Below, piece by piece: positions 33,716 to 43,320 of a stretch of 64,000 bases of DNA; the stretch's first letter is position 1; each line of letters opens with the position of its first letter. The stretch spans positions 108,115 to 172,114 of the forward strand of contig NZ_MRBS01000005.1 in assembly GCF_001922585.1 (NCBI RefSeq). The letters are read 5' to 3'. The notes under the pieces were generated by a model. The model did not search any database. It was given only the letters and a program-made list of their open reading frames with translations, and was not told the DNA's origin. The translations under genes and the position numbers were made by a program. The stretch comes from Pantoea sp. 1.19. Lineage in GTDB: Bacteria > Pseudomonadota > Gammaproteobacteria > Enterobacterales > Enterobacteriaceae.

Positions 33716-35545
33716 ATGTTTCGCCGTATTGAAAAAATGATCGATCTGTTCGCGCCCGCGCCGGGCGAGGAGCCGCCGGCGCGGTTGAGCGGCTTCTACC
33801 TGTTTTTTCTGCGGCAGGTCTGGCCGAGCTTTGCGCTGCTACTCGGCGTCGGGCTGGTGGTGGCGCTGATCGAAGTGTCGCTGTTTGGCTATCTGAGCCG
33901 GATTATCGATCTGGTTAACGGCACCTCCGGCGCGCGGCTGTTTGCCGATCACGGCGGAGAGCTGCTCGCGATGCTCGCGGTGGCGCTGATTCTGCGCCCG
34001 CTGTTTACCGGCCTGCATGATGTGCTGGTCCATCAAACCATTAACCCGGGGATGACCGGGCTGATCCGCTGGCAAAATCACAGCCGGATACTGCAGCAGA
34101 GCCTGTCATTTTTTCAGCGCGATTTCTCCGGGCGGATTGCCCAGCGGGTAATGCAGACCGGCCAGGCGCTGCGGGATTCGCTGGTGCAGGCGGTAGACGC
34201 CCTGTGGCACGTGCTGGTGTATATCGTCACCTCACTGGTGCTGTTTGCCGATGCCGACTGGCGGCTGGGCCTGCCGCTGCTGGTGTGGCTGGTGGCCTAC
34301 TGTCTGGCTCTGCGCTATTTCGTGCCGCGCGTCAAAGCGCGTTCGGTGGCGGCGTCGGAAACGCGGTCGCGGCTGATGGGCTGTATCGTGGATGGCTACA
34401 CCAATATCACTACCCTGAAGCTGTTTGCCCATCGCGACCTGGAGCGGGCTCATGCGCGCGAGGTGATGCAGGAAAATGCCGACCGCGCCAGGGCTTCCGG
34501 ACGGATGGTGACCGCCATGGACGTGAGCCTCGGCGTATTGAACGGCCTGCTGATCGGCATAACCTGCGGGCTGGCGCTGTGGCTATGGTCGCAGTCGCGG
34601 ATCAGCGTCGGTGCCATTGCGCTGGCCACCGGGCTGGTGATCCGCATCGTGAATATGTCCGGCTGGATAATGTGGGTGGTGAACGGCATCTTTGAGAATA
34701 TCGGCACGGTGCAGGACGGGCTGAAGACCCTTACCCAGCCGCTTACCGTCACCGACGCACCGGATGCGGCTCCGCTGGTGGTGCGCGGCGGCGAGATCGG
34801 TTTTGAGCGGGTGCGCTTTCACTACGGTGCGGCGCGTCCGGTGATCGACGGCCTGACCCTGACCCTGCGCCCCGGAGAAAAAGTGGGGCTGATTGGCCCC
34901 TCCGGCGCGGGGACATCCACGCTGGTGAACCTGCTGCTGCGCCTGTATGACCTTGATGGCGGTCGCATTCTGATCGACGGGCAGGACATCGCCGGCGTCA
35001 GCCAGGAGAGCCTGCGCGCGCAGATTGGCATGATCACTCAGGACACCTCGCTGCTGCACCGATCGATTCGCGATAACCTGCTGGTCGGGCGACCGGACGC
35101 CGATGGCGCCGCACTGGCACACGCGATCCGCGGTGCGAAAGCGGAGGACTTTATTCCGCATCTGGCGGATGACGCCGGGCGGCGGGGGCTGGCGGCCCAC
35201 GCTGGCGAGCGGGGGGTAAAACTCTCCGGGGGGCAGCGTCAGCGCATTGCGATTGCGCGCGTGCTGCTGAAAGATGCGCCGATTTTGATTATGGATGAGG
35301 CGACCTCGGCGCTGGACTCGGAAGTGGAGGTGGCGATTCAGGAGAGCCTGGAGACGCTGATGGCGGGCAAAACGGTGATTGCTATTGCCCACCGCCTGTC
35401 GACCATCGCCAAAATGGACCGGCTGGTGGTGCTGGATCAGGGACGAATCGTCGAAATGGGCAGCCACCGCGAGCTGCTGCAGCAGGGCGGATTATATGCC
35501 CGCCTGTGGCAGCATCAGACCGGCGGCTTTGTCGGCGCCAATTAG
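33716..35545 (+). CDS. ABC exporter half-transporter (fused TMD-NBD), altered Walker A
   Basis: This 609-residue type IV ABC exporter (MsbA/multidrug-like) has six helices in the first ~330 residues and an ATPase domain in the rest. The NBD has the Q-loop ITQDTSLLHRS, signature LSGGQRQRIAIARVLL, Walker B ILIMDEATSALDSE and H-loop AIAHRLSTIAKMD. The Walker A reads GPSGAGTSTLVNL: the invariant Lys (AAA/AAG) is Thr (ACA), which should severely weaken ATP binding and hydrolysis unless a partner subunit or sequencing error explains it. ATG at 33716 is chosen from family N-termini; the ribosome site is weak. The substrate is unknown. The stop overlaps the convergent COG3146 gene by 4 bases. Confidence 0.85.
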   Translation: MFRRIEKMIDLFAPAPGEEPPARLSGFYLFFLRQVWPSFALLLGVGLVVALIEVSLFGYLSRIIDLVNGTSGARLFADHGGELLAMLAVALILRPLFTGLHDVLVHQTINPGMTGLIRWQNHSRILQQSLSFFQRDFSGRIAQRVMQTGQALRDSLVQAVDALWHVLVYIVTSLVLFADADWRLGLPLLVWLVAYCLALRYFVPRVKARSVAASETRSRLMGCIVDGYTNITTLKLFAHRDLERAHAREVMQENADRARASGRMVTAMDVSLGVLNGLLIGITCGLALWLWSQSRISVGAIALATGLVIRIVNMSGWIMWVVNGIFENIGTVQDGLKTLTQPLTVTDAPDAAPLVVRGGEIGFERVRFHYGAARPVIDGLTLTLRPGEKVGLIGPSGAGTSTLVNLLLRLYDLDGGRILIDGQDIAGVSQESLRAQIGMITQDTSLLHRSIRDNLLVGRPDADGAALAHAIRGAKAEDFIPHLADDAGRRGLAAHAGERGVKLSGGQRQRIAIARVLLKDAPILIMDEATSALDSEVEVAIQESLETLMAGKTVIAIAHRLSTIAKMDRLVVLDQGRIVEMGSHRELLQQGGLYARLWQHQTGGFVGAN

Positions 35546-36666
35546 CCGAGGCGATAGGGCAGGGCGGCGCGCGCTTCGTCGGCCCACGCGCGCACCGCCG
35601 GACGCTCCCGGGCGAGAAACGCCTCCACGGCCTGCGCCAGCCCGGGATGGCGCAGCAGATGCCAGGAGTGCGTCAACACCGGCTCGAAGCCCCGCAGCAG
35701 CTTGTGTTCCCCCTGCGCCCCGGCGTTAAAGTGCTGGCGCCCGCTGGCGATCGTTGCCTCAATGCCCTGCCAGAAACAGGTTTCAAAGTGCAGGCCATCT
35801 ACCTCTTCTTTGCAGCCCCAGTAGCGGCCGTAAAAGGTCGCGTCATCCACCAGGCTCCACGCCATGGCCAGCGGGCGCCCGGCCCGTTCAGCGAACACCA
35901 CGCGGATTGCCTCTGGCATCCGCTCCGCCAGCAGGCTAAAAAATGTCCGGGTTAAATAGGGGGCGCGACCGCGCACCGCATAAGTGTTGGCATAGCAGCG
36001 GTAGACCGTATCCCAGTCGGTTTCCTGCGCCTGCGCCACATCAAGCCAGCGGAAGGTGATGCCCTGCTCACGTACCCGCTGACGCTCTTTGCGAATCTGC
36101 TTACGCTTGCGCGAGCTGAGCGCGTCGAGAAAATCCTGAAAGTCGCGATAGCCGCGGTTATGCCAGTGATACTGATAGCCTATACGGGACAGCCAGCGTG
36201 CCGGCTGCGCGGCCAGCAGGGTATGGGCGGTCGCGTCGATGAAATTGAGGTGTGCGCTCATCAGCTGTCGCTGCGCCAGAAAGTCCGGCAGCGCGGTCAA
36301 CAGCGCCGCGGCGGCATTGGCGTCACCCAGCAGGCGCGCGCCGCCGATCGGAGAGAACGGTACCGCCCCCAGCCATTTGGGATAGTAGGGGATCCCCGCC
36401 TGCTCGCTGGCTTCCGCCCAGCGCTGATCGAACACGTATTCCCCCATTGAGTGTCCTTTCACATAGCCCGGCACGGCCGCGCATAGCCGGCCCTGCGCGT
36501 GCCACAGCAGGTGGCAGGGTGCCCAGCCGCTGCGCGGCCCGAGACTGCCGCTCTCCTCCAGCGCGCTGAGAAACGCATGGCGTAGAAAGGGCTGAGGGGA
36601 AGGCAGCAGGGCATCCCATTCGGCGGCGGGCAGCGCGCGCAGGTGGGTCAGAGCAGTCAGGGACAT
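35542..36666 (-). CDS. COG3146 predicted N-acyltransferase (DUF482/FemAB-like)
   Basis: This 374-residue cytosolic protein is of the peptidogalycan biosynthesis/FemAB-like GNAT superfamily. Recognisable family stretches are SLTALTHLRALPAAEWDALL, PFLRHAFLSALEESGSLG, GWAPCHLLW, GEYVFDQRWAEASEQAGIPYYPK, SSRKRKQIRKERQRV and YWGCKEEVDGLHFETCFWQGIE. No biochemical function is established for the bacterial members. ATG at 36666 is used; a GTG four codons upstream has no better ribosome site. It converges on the ABC exporter with overlapping stop codons and has no obvious operon partner. Confidence 0.85.
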   Translation of the reverse strand: MSLTALTHLRALPAAEWDALLPSPQPFLRHAFLSALEESGSLGPRSGWAPCHLLWHAQGRLCAAVPGYVKGHSMGEYVFDQRWAEASEQAGIPYYPKWLGAVPFSPIGGARLLGDANAAAALLTALPDFLAQRQLMSAHLNFIDATAHTLLAAQPARWLSRIGYQYHWHNRGYRDFQDFLDALSSRKRKQIRKERQRVREQGITFRWLDVAQAQETDWDTVYRCYANTYAVRGRAPYLTRTFFSLLAERMPEAIRVVFAERAGRPLAMAWSLVDDATFYGRYWGCKEEVDGLHFETCFWQGIEATIASGRQHFNAGAQGEHKLLRGFEPVLTHSWHLLRHPGLAQAVEAFLARERPAVRAWADEARAALPYRLG

Positions 36667-36832
36667 GGCGGTTTCCACAGCAGCAGAATGGGAAGAGGCG
36701 TAGCGGCCAGGATACGCCGCTGCCGTCAGTGTAAAAAGGATTAAATTTCATCGCAAGCGGCCATCCCCCCTTGCCCTGCCGACGTCGGCTTACGCTATAC
36801 TGGCGGCCGTGTTGAACTTTGAACGGGACATT

Positions 36833-37333
36833 ATGGAACGCTTCGCCGAAAATCTGATGTACGCTTCGCGCTGGCTGCTGGCGCCGGTCTATATCGGTTT
36901 ATCTCTGGGGTTACTGGCGCTGGCCATTAAATTCTTCCAGGAAATTTTTCACATTCTGCCGAATATTCTGTCGATCGCTGAGGCAGACCTGATTCTGGTG
37001 CTGCTGTCGCTGGTGGATATGACCCTGGTGGGGGGACTGCTGGTGATGGTGATGCTCTCCGGCTATGAGAACTTTGTCTCGCGGCTGGATATTGATGACA
37101 GCAAAGAGAAGCTCAGCTGGCTCGGCAAAATGGACTCCGGCTCGCTAAAGAATAAAGTGGCGGCCTCGATCGTTGCCATCTCCTCCATCCACCTGCTGCG
37201 GGTGTTTATGGATGCCCGCAATATCGAAGACAACAAGCTGATGTGGTACGTGATCATTCATCTTACCTTTGTGCTGTCGGCGTTTGTGATGGGCTGGCTG
37301 GATAAGATGTCCCGGGACAAAGGCACCAAATAA
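36833..37333 (+). CDS. yqhA: UPF0114 inner-membrane protein YqhA
   Basis: This 166-residue membrane protein is nearly identical in its conserved parts to E. coli YqhA ([128 protein letters not shown]). Four helices are expected. ATG at 36833 matches the E. coli start; the upstream GTG/ATG frame is extra. The function is unknown to me. It stands alone here, not in its E. coli context, followed by a long non-coding stretch. Confidence 0.93.
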   Translation: MERFAENLMYASRWLLAPVYIGLSLGLLALAIKFFQEIFHILPNILSIAEADLILVLLSLVDMTLVGGLLVMVMLSGYENFVSRLDIDDSKEKLSWLGKMDSGSLKNKVAASIVAISSIHLLRVFMDARNIEDNKLMWYVIIHLTFVLSAFVMGWLDKMSRDKGTK

Positions 37334-38199
37334 CCCTTCGTTTCTGAAACAAGCGGCGTCAGTCTGATGCTCATCGCGTCAGTTGGCCCGCCTTATCTGA
37401 CAGCTATGCGGGCTGCGTTTTCCTCCCTTTCCTGACCCATTCGCACCCTTGTTGCAGGGGGGGCGGCGTCATGTTTCCGGCGGTGTTGATACCGTGGCTC
37501 TTGCACCGCGAGAGTCCGGCGAAGAGGGGTATCAGAGCCGAGACGCTTTACGGTTGCTTTTTTCATCTGGCAAGGCCCCCGGGACCGCGCAGCAGGTTGC
37601 TCCTCACTGCTGATGTTCTTTCGCCGTGAATTCCGGCGCCCGCGCGGGGAATCATGGCATCTGCACAATCAGTAGGGCGGCTGAATGCTATCAGTATCGC
37701 ACGGTGTAGCCGCAGCGTATTCGTAACTCTGGCTAAGGCGATAAGTCAGAACGCAGACGAGCTTACGTGTTTAACTAGTTGAATATGCTTAAAATACCTC
37801 TTTTTTCAAAAAGGCTAGCATATATTCTTCTTTATTATATCTTATCGCTAAAAATGATATGTACTTCCAGCGCTGAGAAATACGTGAATATTTAATCTAT
37901 CTATCTAATTTTTAAAGTTAATTTCATTCCTTCGAAGGAAGGGTATTACGGGCAGACTTTTGGGTGATAAAGAAAAAAGATTACCGTTTCTTTATCATAC
38001 GGTCGTTTTATTTTGCGTTTTTATGGGCATTAATGGGAAAGGAGAGGGATGAGGCGCGTGCCCGGTTTATACCGGATCACCGAACGTCATCCGATGTGAC
38101 CCGAAGAAGTTGACGACGTGAGAAATAAGCTCCGCTGAGACGCCTGTCTCCCTATGAAGGGAGATAGGCAGCGTGTAACGTTGGCATGACTGCGACCCA
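37334..38199. other. 866-base region without a recognised gene
   Basis: The first part (to about 37740) has neighbour-like GC and short frames that resemble no family; a plus-strand frame from 37470 (MFPAVLIPWLLHRESP) could be a gene remnant. The second part (about 37740-38040) is markedly AT-rich with many A/T runs. A 12-bp inverted repeat with one G-T pair (38142-38153 / 38158-38169) lies about 30 bases past the TonB receptor stop and may be its 3' hairpin. The region separates yqhA from the iron-uptake genes. Confidence 0.5.
38142..38169 (-). terminator. Stem-loop downstream of the TonB receptor gene
   Basis: GCCTGTCTCCCT / AGGGAGATAGGC with a 4-base loop (one G-T pair), about 30 bases after the receptor stop on the minus strand. 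No T-run follows, so termination is uncertain. Confidence 0.4.
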
Positions 38200-40287
38200 T
38201 TAAAAATCTACGCTGGCCTTTAACACTACCTCGCGCGGCTCTCCAACGGCCACCCGCAGGTCCCCGCCACTGGACGGATAGTACGTGCTGTCGAACAGAT
38301 TTTTTACGTTGAGCTGCCAGCCGATCCGGCTCTGCCCCAGCGGCAGGGTCCAGCGCACAAAGGCGTCGGCAACCGTGTAATCATCAAGGTAAAAACCGTT
38401 GGCGGCATCACCGGCGCGGCGTCCGACGTAGCGGGCACCAATGCCGGCGCGCAGGTTATCTGCCGCCAGCAGGGACGTGCTGCCAAAATCGCGAGTGAGG
38501 AACAGGGCGGCGGTGTGGCGGGCGACGTTGGCCAGCGCGTTACCGTTATTCTCCGGATCCGCGGTTATCCGTGCATCCGTGAGGGCGTAGCTGCCCACCA
38601 GGCTTAGCCGCTCGGTGAGCTGGCCCGCCAGATCCAGTTCGATACCCTGCGAACGCACCTTGCCGGCGGTGCGGGTGACCGCTTCACCGGCCACCAGCTC
38701 ACTGACCATCACGTTCCGCTTCTGGATATCATACAGCGCCAGCGTGCCGGTAATGCCCTGCGCCAGCGCCAGCTTATAGCCGACCTCCCACGCCTGTCCC
38801 CGCTCCGGCGGCAGCGCGCCGATCTCTGAGGCAATCGATGAGTTTGGCTTGAAGGATTCGGTGTAGCTGGCGTACAGGCTGGAGAGTGGATTCAGGTTCC
38901 ACACCACCCCGACGCGCGGTACCAGCTGGCTGTCGCGGCTTTCGGTACGTGTAATAAAGGGCCGCCCCTTACCGGCCATCACCGCGACGCGATCGTAGCG
39001 CAGGCCGCCGATCAGCTGCAGATGATCATTCAGGCGCATCGCGTCCTGCACAAACACCCCACGGCTGTCGATATTTTCGCGCTGGTCACTGTCTTTGGCG
39101 CTGATCGCGGTGGCAGGCTTCAGGACGCCGTACTGCGGATGCCAGATATCAAACTGGTCGCGGGTGCGCGTACCGCGGATCATATCACCGCGGAAGGTGC
39201 GATCTGCCTCATAATCCATGCCGACCAGCAGCTGATGGTGAATTCGCCCCCAGTCGAGATCGCCGTTCAGGGTCGCTTGCACCAGCTGCGAGCGGCTCTG
39301 CGCATCGGCGGTCGCATCGGGCTGGCGGGTCAGCAGGCCACTGACGGCGTCAAACGCCGTCGCGCGCGCCTGATTATCACGGTAGCGATTGCGGCTAAAC
39401 GCGTAGTTCAGCTGAGTCGTCCAGCGGTCGCTGAGGATCTGCTCGACGCCGGCGCGCAGCGTATCCTGATCGCCGCGGGTGGCGTTAAACGCTTCGTCAA
39501 AGCGGCGCTCCCGCGGCGTGCTGACCGGCTTGCCGGTGCGGGGATCGATCACCGTGCCGCGGTCAAATGGCAGCAGGTACTCCATGTGTTCCCAGCTCAG
39601 ATTGACCGTAGTGCTGGGGCCGTACCAGCTGAGTGACGGAGCCACCACCGTTTGCCGGCTGCGGCCAAAATTTCGCCAGTAGTCGACTTCGTCATGATCC
39701 ACGATCAGCCGGCCGGCGAAGCCGCTGGTTCCCAGCGGACCGCTGGCGTCCAGCTGGCCGCCGCCGCCGCCGCTTTCGCCGTAGGTACGCCCGTCCAGGT
39801 GAATGCGCGGCGTCAGCAGCGGTTTTTTACTGATGATGTTTACCAGTCCGCCCGGCTCATTCATGCCATACAGCATGGACGACGGGCCTTTCAGCACCTC
39901 GACCCGCTCGCTGGTAGGAGTAAAATTGCGCGCCTGCACCGACCGCACACCGTCGCGCAGGATTGAACCGTCGCGATTATCGCCAAAGCCGCGCTTAATA
40001 AAGGCGTCCTGGGTGCCGCCCAGCGTATTGGCCTGAGTGACGCCGCTGACGTAGCCCAGCGCCTCGTCAAGCGAGCGGGCGTCGTCGTCGTCCAGCAGCG
40101 CCGGAGGCACCACGGTGACGTTTTGCGGCGTATCCAGCAGTCGCGCCGGCGCGCGCATGGCGGTGACGCTGTCCAGCGACTGATAGTCGGAGGAGGGGCT
40201 ATCAGCCTGCTGGCTGACGACCAGCGTCTCTTCCGCCTGTACCGCCAGCGGCAGCAGGGCGAGGATCAGTGTGAAGGTTTTTTTCAT
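38200..40287 (-). CDS. TonB-dependent siderophore receptor
   Basis: This 695-residue outer-membrane receptor has a signal peptide (MKKTFTLILALLPLAVQA) and a TonB box candidate (EETLVVSQQ). The plug domain contains LLDTPQNVTVVP, SLDEALGYVSGVTQANT, AFIKRGFGDNRDGSILRDG, ERVEVLKGPSSMLYGMNEPGGLVNIISK, and a 22-strand barrel follows ending KASVDF. The sequence is of the ferric hydroxamate/FoxA-FhuE/ferrichrome-like type; the ligand is not predictable. No good ribosome site precedes the ATG, so translation may be coupled to the upstream binding-protein gene, whose reading frame runs over this start. No cognate permease or ATPase genes lie nearby. Confidence 0.92.
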   Translation of the reverse strand: MKKTFTLILALLPLAVQAEETLVVSQQADSPSSDYQSLDSVTAMRAPARLLDTPQNVTVVPPALLDDDDARSLDEALGYVSGVTQANTLGGTQDAFIKRGFGDNRDGSILRDGVRSVQARNFTPTSERVEVLKGPSSMLYGMNEPGGLVNIISKKPLLTPRIHLDGRTYGESGGGGGQLDASGPLGTSGFAGRLIVDHDEVDYWRNFGRSRQTVVAPSLSWYGPSTTVNLSWEHMEYLLPFDRGTVIDPRTGKPVSTPRERRFDEAFNATRGDQDTLRAGVEQILSDRWTTQLNYAFSRNRYRDNQARATAFDAVSGLLTRQPDATADAQSRSQLVQATLNGDLDWGRIHHQLLVGMDYEADRTFRGDMIRGTRTRDQFDIWHPQYGVLKPATAISAKDSDQRENIDSRGVFVQDAMRLNDHLQLIGGLRYDRVAVMAGKGRPFITRTESRDSQLVPRVGVVWNLNPLSSLYASYTESFKPNSSIASEIGALPPERGQAWEVGYKLALAQGITGTLALYDIQKRNVMVSELVAGEAVTRTAGKVRSQGIELDLAGQLTERLSLVGSYALTDARITADPENNGNALANVARHTAALFLTRDFGSTSLLAADNLRAGIGARYVGRRAGDAANGFYLDDYTVADAFVRWTLPLGQSRIGWQLNVKNLFDSTYYPSSGGDLRVAVGEPREVVLKASVDF

Positions 40288-40408
40288 TATGCAGTGCTAC
40301 CCAGAAGGTCCCGGTGAAATCCAGCGGCAGAAAGCGCTGGTAAAGTTGCTGCAGCGTCTGCTGCGGATCAACGTCCGCAAACAGCTCTGGATACAGGGCC
40401 TTAGCCAT
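40202..40408 (-). pseudogene. In-frame C-terminal remainder of the siderophore-binding protein
   Basis: Directly after the TAG at 40409-40411 the same frame continues MAKALYPELFADVDPQQTLQQ and LYQRFLPLDFTGTFWVAL. This is the conserved C-terminal helix and tail of FecB/FepB-type binding proteins (usually ...A-LYPE-FADLDP...RFLP). So the amber codon splits a gene that was once continuous. The frame stays open past the TonB receptor start to 40202; the original stop is not clear. The fragment could be re-initiated at the adjacent ATG, though without a ribosome site. Confidence 0.7.
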
Positions 40409-41380
40409 CTACTCTGCCGCCACCACGTGGTAAGGGCTGAGATAAAAATTGTGCCACAGGCCAAATGTGCGGCCGTTGCGCACCGCTGCCAGCTGGCTGA
40501 GCAGCGGCTGCGCCGCCAGCTGACGCCTCAGGCTACTGCGGGCGTCCGACTCGCTAACCTGCGGGCCAAGCGCCAGCGTTTCATCGGCCGATCCGCCCGC
40601 CATGCCGGTCGCGATATACACCTGCGGCTTCGCCGCCAGCGCCCGCTCCGGATTCAGTTCGCCGAACACCCCGCGTACCGATGCGGCGGCGATGTTGTCG
40701 CCGCCGGCAAACGCCAGCAGCTGCCCGAGGTTGCCGTTGACTGCCGTGGTGCAGCAGGTATCGCGGCGGCCAAGATGCAGTTGCAGCATTACCCGGGTCT
40801 TCTCGCCGTGGTAGGAAGCAAGGCGTTGACGAATGCGCGCCATATGCGTCTGATAAAAATCAATAAAATTGGCGGCCCGAGCGGGCTGGCCGAAGATGTC
40901 TCCCAACAATTTGACGCTGGGCACGGTGTGATGGAGTAAATCGACGCGCAGATCGACCTTGACTACCGGCACGCCGGCCTGAGCCATGACCTGCATAAAA
41001 TGGGCTTCCTGCTCGCCGCTTTTCGCCAGCTGCGGCAGAATCACCAGGTCCGGGCGCAGCTGCAGTACCGCCTCCGGATTCATGTCGCGCACGCTGCCGC
41101 TGCCCAGCTGCGGGATGCGCGCCAGCGCCGGAAAACGCGCCGCATATTGCGCCCAGCTTTGCGGATCGTATTTTTTCAGGTCGGCGGGCCAGCCCACGAT
41201 CCGGGCGGCGGGATTGTCCGGCAGCAGCAGCGCCAGGGTATACAGCATGCGGCTCTCACCGAGTACGATACGCTGCGGCGTGTCGGGCAGGGTGACCTGA
41301 CGGCCGCTGATATCGATCACCTGACGCGCCGAGGCGACGCTGCAGAATAGCAGCAGGAATAACCACAGAATACGCATCAT
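40409..41380 (-). CDS. Iron-siderophore ABC substrate-binding protein (amber-truncated)
   Basis: This 323-residue periplasmic cobalamin/Fe3+-siderophore binding protein (FecB/BtuF fold) has a signal peptide (MMRILWLFLLLFCSVASA). The family start is QVIDISGRQVTLPDTPQRIVLGESRMLYTLALL, then VLQLRPDLVILPQL, LLGDIFGQPARAANFIDFY, GVFGELNPERALAAKPQVYIATG and the end NGRTFGLWHNFYLSPYHVVAAE. It stops at TAG where homologues continue about 40 residues; the missing tail is present in frame just downstream. It is probably co-transcribed with the TonB receptor. Whether the truncated product is stable is unknown. The permease and ATPase must be supplied from elsewhere. Confidence 0.85.
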   Translation of the reverse strand: MMRILWLFLLLFCSVASARQVIDISGRQVTLPDTPQRIVLGESRMLYTLALLLPDNPAARIVGWPADLKKYDPQSWAQYAARFPALARIPQLGSGSVRDMNPEAVLQLRPDLVILPQLAKSGEQEAHFMQVMAQAGVPVVKVDLRVDLLHHTVPSVKLLGDIFGQPARAANFIDFYQTHMARIRQRLASYHGEKTRVMLQLHLGRRDTCCTTAVNGNLGQLLAFAGGDNIAAASVRGVFGELNPERALAAKPQVYIATGMAGGSADETLALGPQVSESDARSSLRRQLAAQPLLSQLAAVRNGRTFGLWHNFYLSPYHVVAAE

Positions 41381-41472
41381 ACCGCCGTTGGGCTGGGGAA
41401 AGGGCGTTGATGATAATGCGTCTCAAAAATATTCGCAATTGCGATATGGGGCGTTTGTCTGGTGGGAAAAAG

Positions 41473-41500
41473 GGAAAAAAAAGGGCAGCTTACGCTGCCC
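41473..41500 (-). terminator. Intrinsic terminator of betIBA
   Basis: On the minus strand: GGGCAGC GTAA GCTGCCC followed by eight Ts (A-run at 41475-41482 on the plus strand). A strong terminator directly after betA. Confidence 0.9.
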
Positions 41501-41507
41501 CTGTCGG

Positions 41508-43193
41508 TCATGACGCCTTGCGCGCCGGCTCTTTACGCGCGGGGGCATCGCCGGCCACATAGTAGCTGGCGGTGCTGCGCGGCAGCGGCTGCTGACCGCG
41601 AATCACATCGGCCAGCTTCTCACCGATCATGATAGTGGTCGCGTTCAGGTTACCGGTGATGATCAGCGGCATGATTGACGCGTCTACCACCCGCAGCCCT
41701 TCCAGACCGTGGACGCGGCCTTCGCCATCGACTACCGCCATCTCGTCGGTACCCATTTTACAGGTGCCGCAAGGGTGATAGGCGGTCTCGCCGTGGTTAC
41801 GTACGAACTCGTCCAGCTGCTCGTCGGTCTGGCAGTCAATGCCCGGGCTGATCTCACGGCCGCGGTATTTGTCCAGCGCTGGCTGATTAATGATCTCGCG
41901 GGTAATGCGGATGGCATCGCGAAATTCCTGCCAGTCCTGTTCGCTTGCCATGTAGTTGAACAGGATGCTTGGGTGCGCATGCGGGTCGCGCGATTTCAGC
42001 TGAACGCGGCCGCGGCTCGGTGAGCGCATCGAGCCGACGTGGCACTGGAAACCGTGTGCATCGACGGCGTTTGAGCCGTTGTAGTTAATGGCGACCGGCA
42101 GGAAGTGATACTGAATGTTTGGCCAGTCAAACTCTTCGCGGCTGCGAATAAAACCGCCGGCCTCGAACTGATTACTGGCGCCGATGCCGGTGCCGTTAAA
42201 CAGCCACTCCGCGCCGATTTTCGGCTGGTTATACCATTTTAGCGCCGGGTAGAGCGAAACCGGCTCTTTACACTCGTATTGCAGGTACATTTCGAGGTGA
42301 TCCTGCAGGTTCTCACCCACGCCGGGCAGCTCATGAACCACCGGGATATCGAATTTTTTCAGCAGGTCGGCCGGGCCGACGCCGGAGCGCTGCAGAATTT
42401 GCGGCGAAGCAATGGCCCCGGCGCTGAGCAGCACTTCCTTGCGCGCGCGCGCGGTGTGCTTCTCGTGATGCGATCCCTGCAGGTATTCCACGCCCACTGC
42501 ACGTTTGCCTTCAAACAGAATCCGGTCGGTGGTGGCATGTGTCACGATGGTCAGGTTCGGACGCCCTTTTGCCTGGTCGAGATACCCGCGCGCGGTGCTG
42601 GCGCGACGGCCGTTTGGCGTGGTGGTGCGATCCATCGGGCCAAAGCCCTCTTGCTGATAGCCGTTCAGGTCGTCAGTGCGCGGATAACCGGCTTCAACGC
42701 CCGCCTGAATCATGGCTTCAAACAGCGGATTATTGTTGGCTTTGGGTGTGGTGACCGACACCGGGCCGTCGCCGCCGTGATAATCGTTCGGGCCGATATC
42801 GCGGGTTTCTGCTTTACGGTAGTAGGGCAGGCAGTCGAGGTAGCTCCAGTTCTCCAGACCCGGCTCTTTGGCCCAGTTGTCCAGATCCATGGCGTTACCG
42901 CGGATATAGCACATGCCGTTGATCAGCGAAGAGCCGCCCAGCCCTTTGCCGCGTCCGCACTCCATGCGGCGGTTATTCATGTACGGCTCAGGCTCGGTTT
43001 CATAAGCCCAGTTGTAGCGCTTACCCTGCAGCGGGAAGGCCAGCGCCGCCGGCATCTGGGTGCGAAAGTCAAAACGGTAATCGGGACCGCCCGCTTCCAG
43101 CAGCAGGACGCTCACGTTAGCATCTTCAGTCAGGCGGGTCGCCAGCACGTTACCGGCTGAACCCGCACCAATGACGATATAATCGAATTCCAT
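41508..43193 (-). CDS. betA: Choline dehydrogenase BetA
   Basis: This 561-residue membrane-associated FAD enzyme of the GMC oxidoreductase family oxidises choline to betaine aldehyde and further to glycine betaine. The N-terminal dinucleotide fold is [19 protein letters not shown]. The GMC signatures are [20 protein letters not shown] and [15 protein letters not shown]. The catalytic region holds [10 protein letters not shown] and ends with [23 protein letters not shown] lies six bases before the ATG. Length is near E. coli BetA (556). It is the last gene of betI-betB-betA and is followed by a strong terminator. Confidence 0.96.
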   Translation of the reverse strand: MEFDYIVIGAGSAGNVLATRLTEDANVSVLLLEAGGPDYRFDFRTQMPAALAFPLQGKRYNWAYETEPEPYMNNRRMECGRGKGLGGSSLINGMCYIRGNAMDLDNWAKEPGLENWSYLDCLPYYRKAETRDIGPNDYHGGDGPVSVTTPKANNNPLFEAMIQAGVEAGYPRTDDLNGYQQEGFGPMDRTTTPNGRRASTARGYLDQAKGRPNLTIVTHATTDRILFEGKRAVGVEYLQGSHHEKHTARARKEVLLSAGAIASPQILQRSGVGPADLLKKFDIPVVHELPGVGENLQDHLEMYLQYECKEPVSLYPALKWYNQPKIGAEWLFNGTGIGASNQFEAGGFIRSREEFDWPNIQYHFLPVAINYNGSNAVDAHGFQCHVGSMRSPSRGRVQLKSRDPHAHPSILFNYMASEQDWQEFRDAIRITREIINQPALDKYRGREISPGIDCQTDEQLDEFVRNHGETAYHPCGTCKMGTDEMAVVDGEGRVHGLEGLRVVDASIMPLIITGNLNATTIMIGEKLADVIRGQQPLPRSTASYYVAGDAPARKEPARKAS

Positions 43194-43320
43194 TATGTTC
43201 TCCTCAGTCAGGCGGTGTGCCCTCTGTTCAGATGGGCTGCGCCGGCAACACGACCGGCGCGGCGAGCGGGGTGCAGGCCATCAGGCCATTCGCACGCCCG
43301 CGCAGGGACAGCAGCCGTGA

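Noticed and set aside
37393..37668. 91-codon minus-strand frame downstream of yqhA
   Set aside because: Arg-rich composition, no ribosome site, no recognisable motif; kept only as part of the gene-free region.
41409..41430. Fur box upstream of the siderophore-binding protein
   Set aside because: GATAATG is present, but overall only about 11 of 19 positions match the consensus, too few to call.
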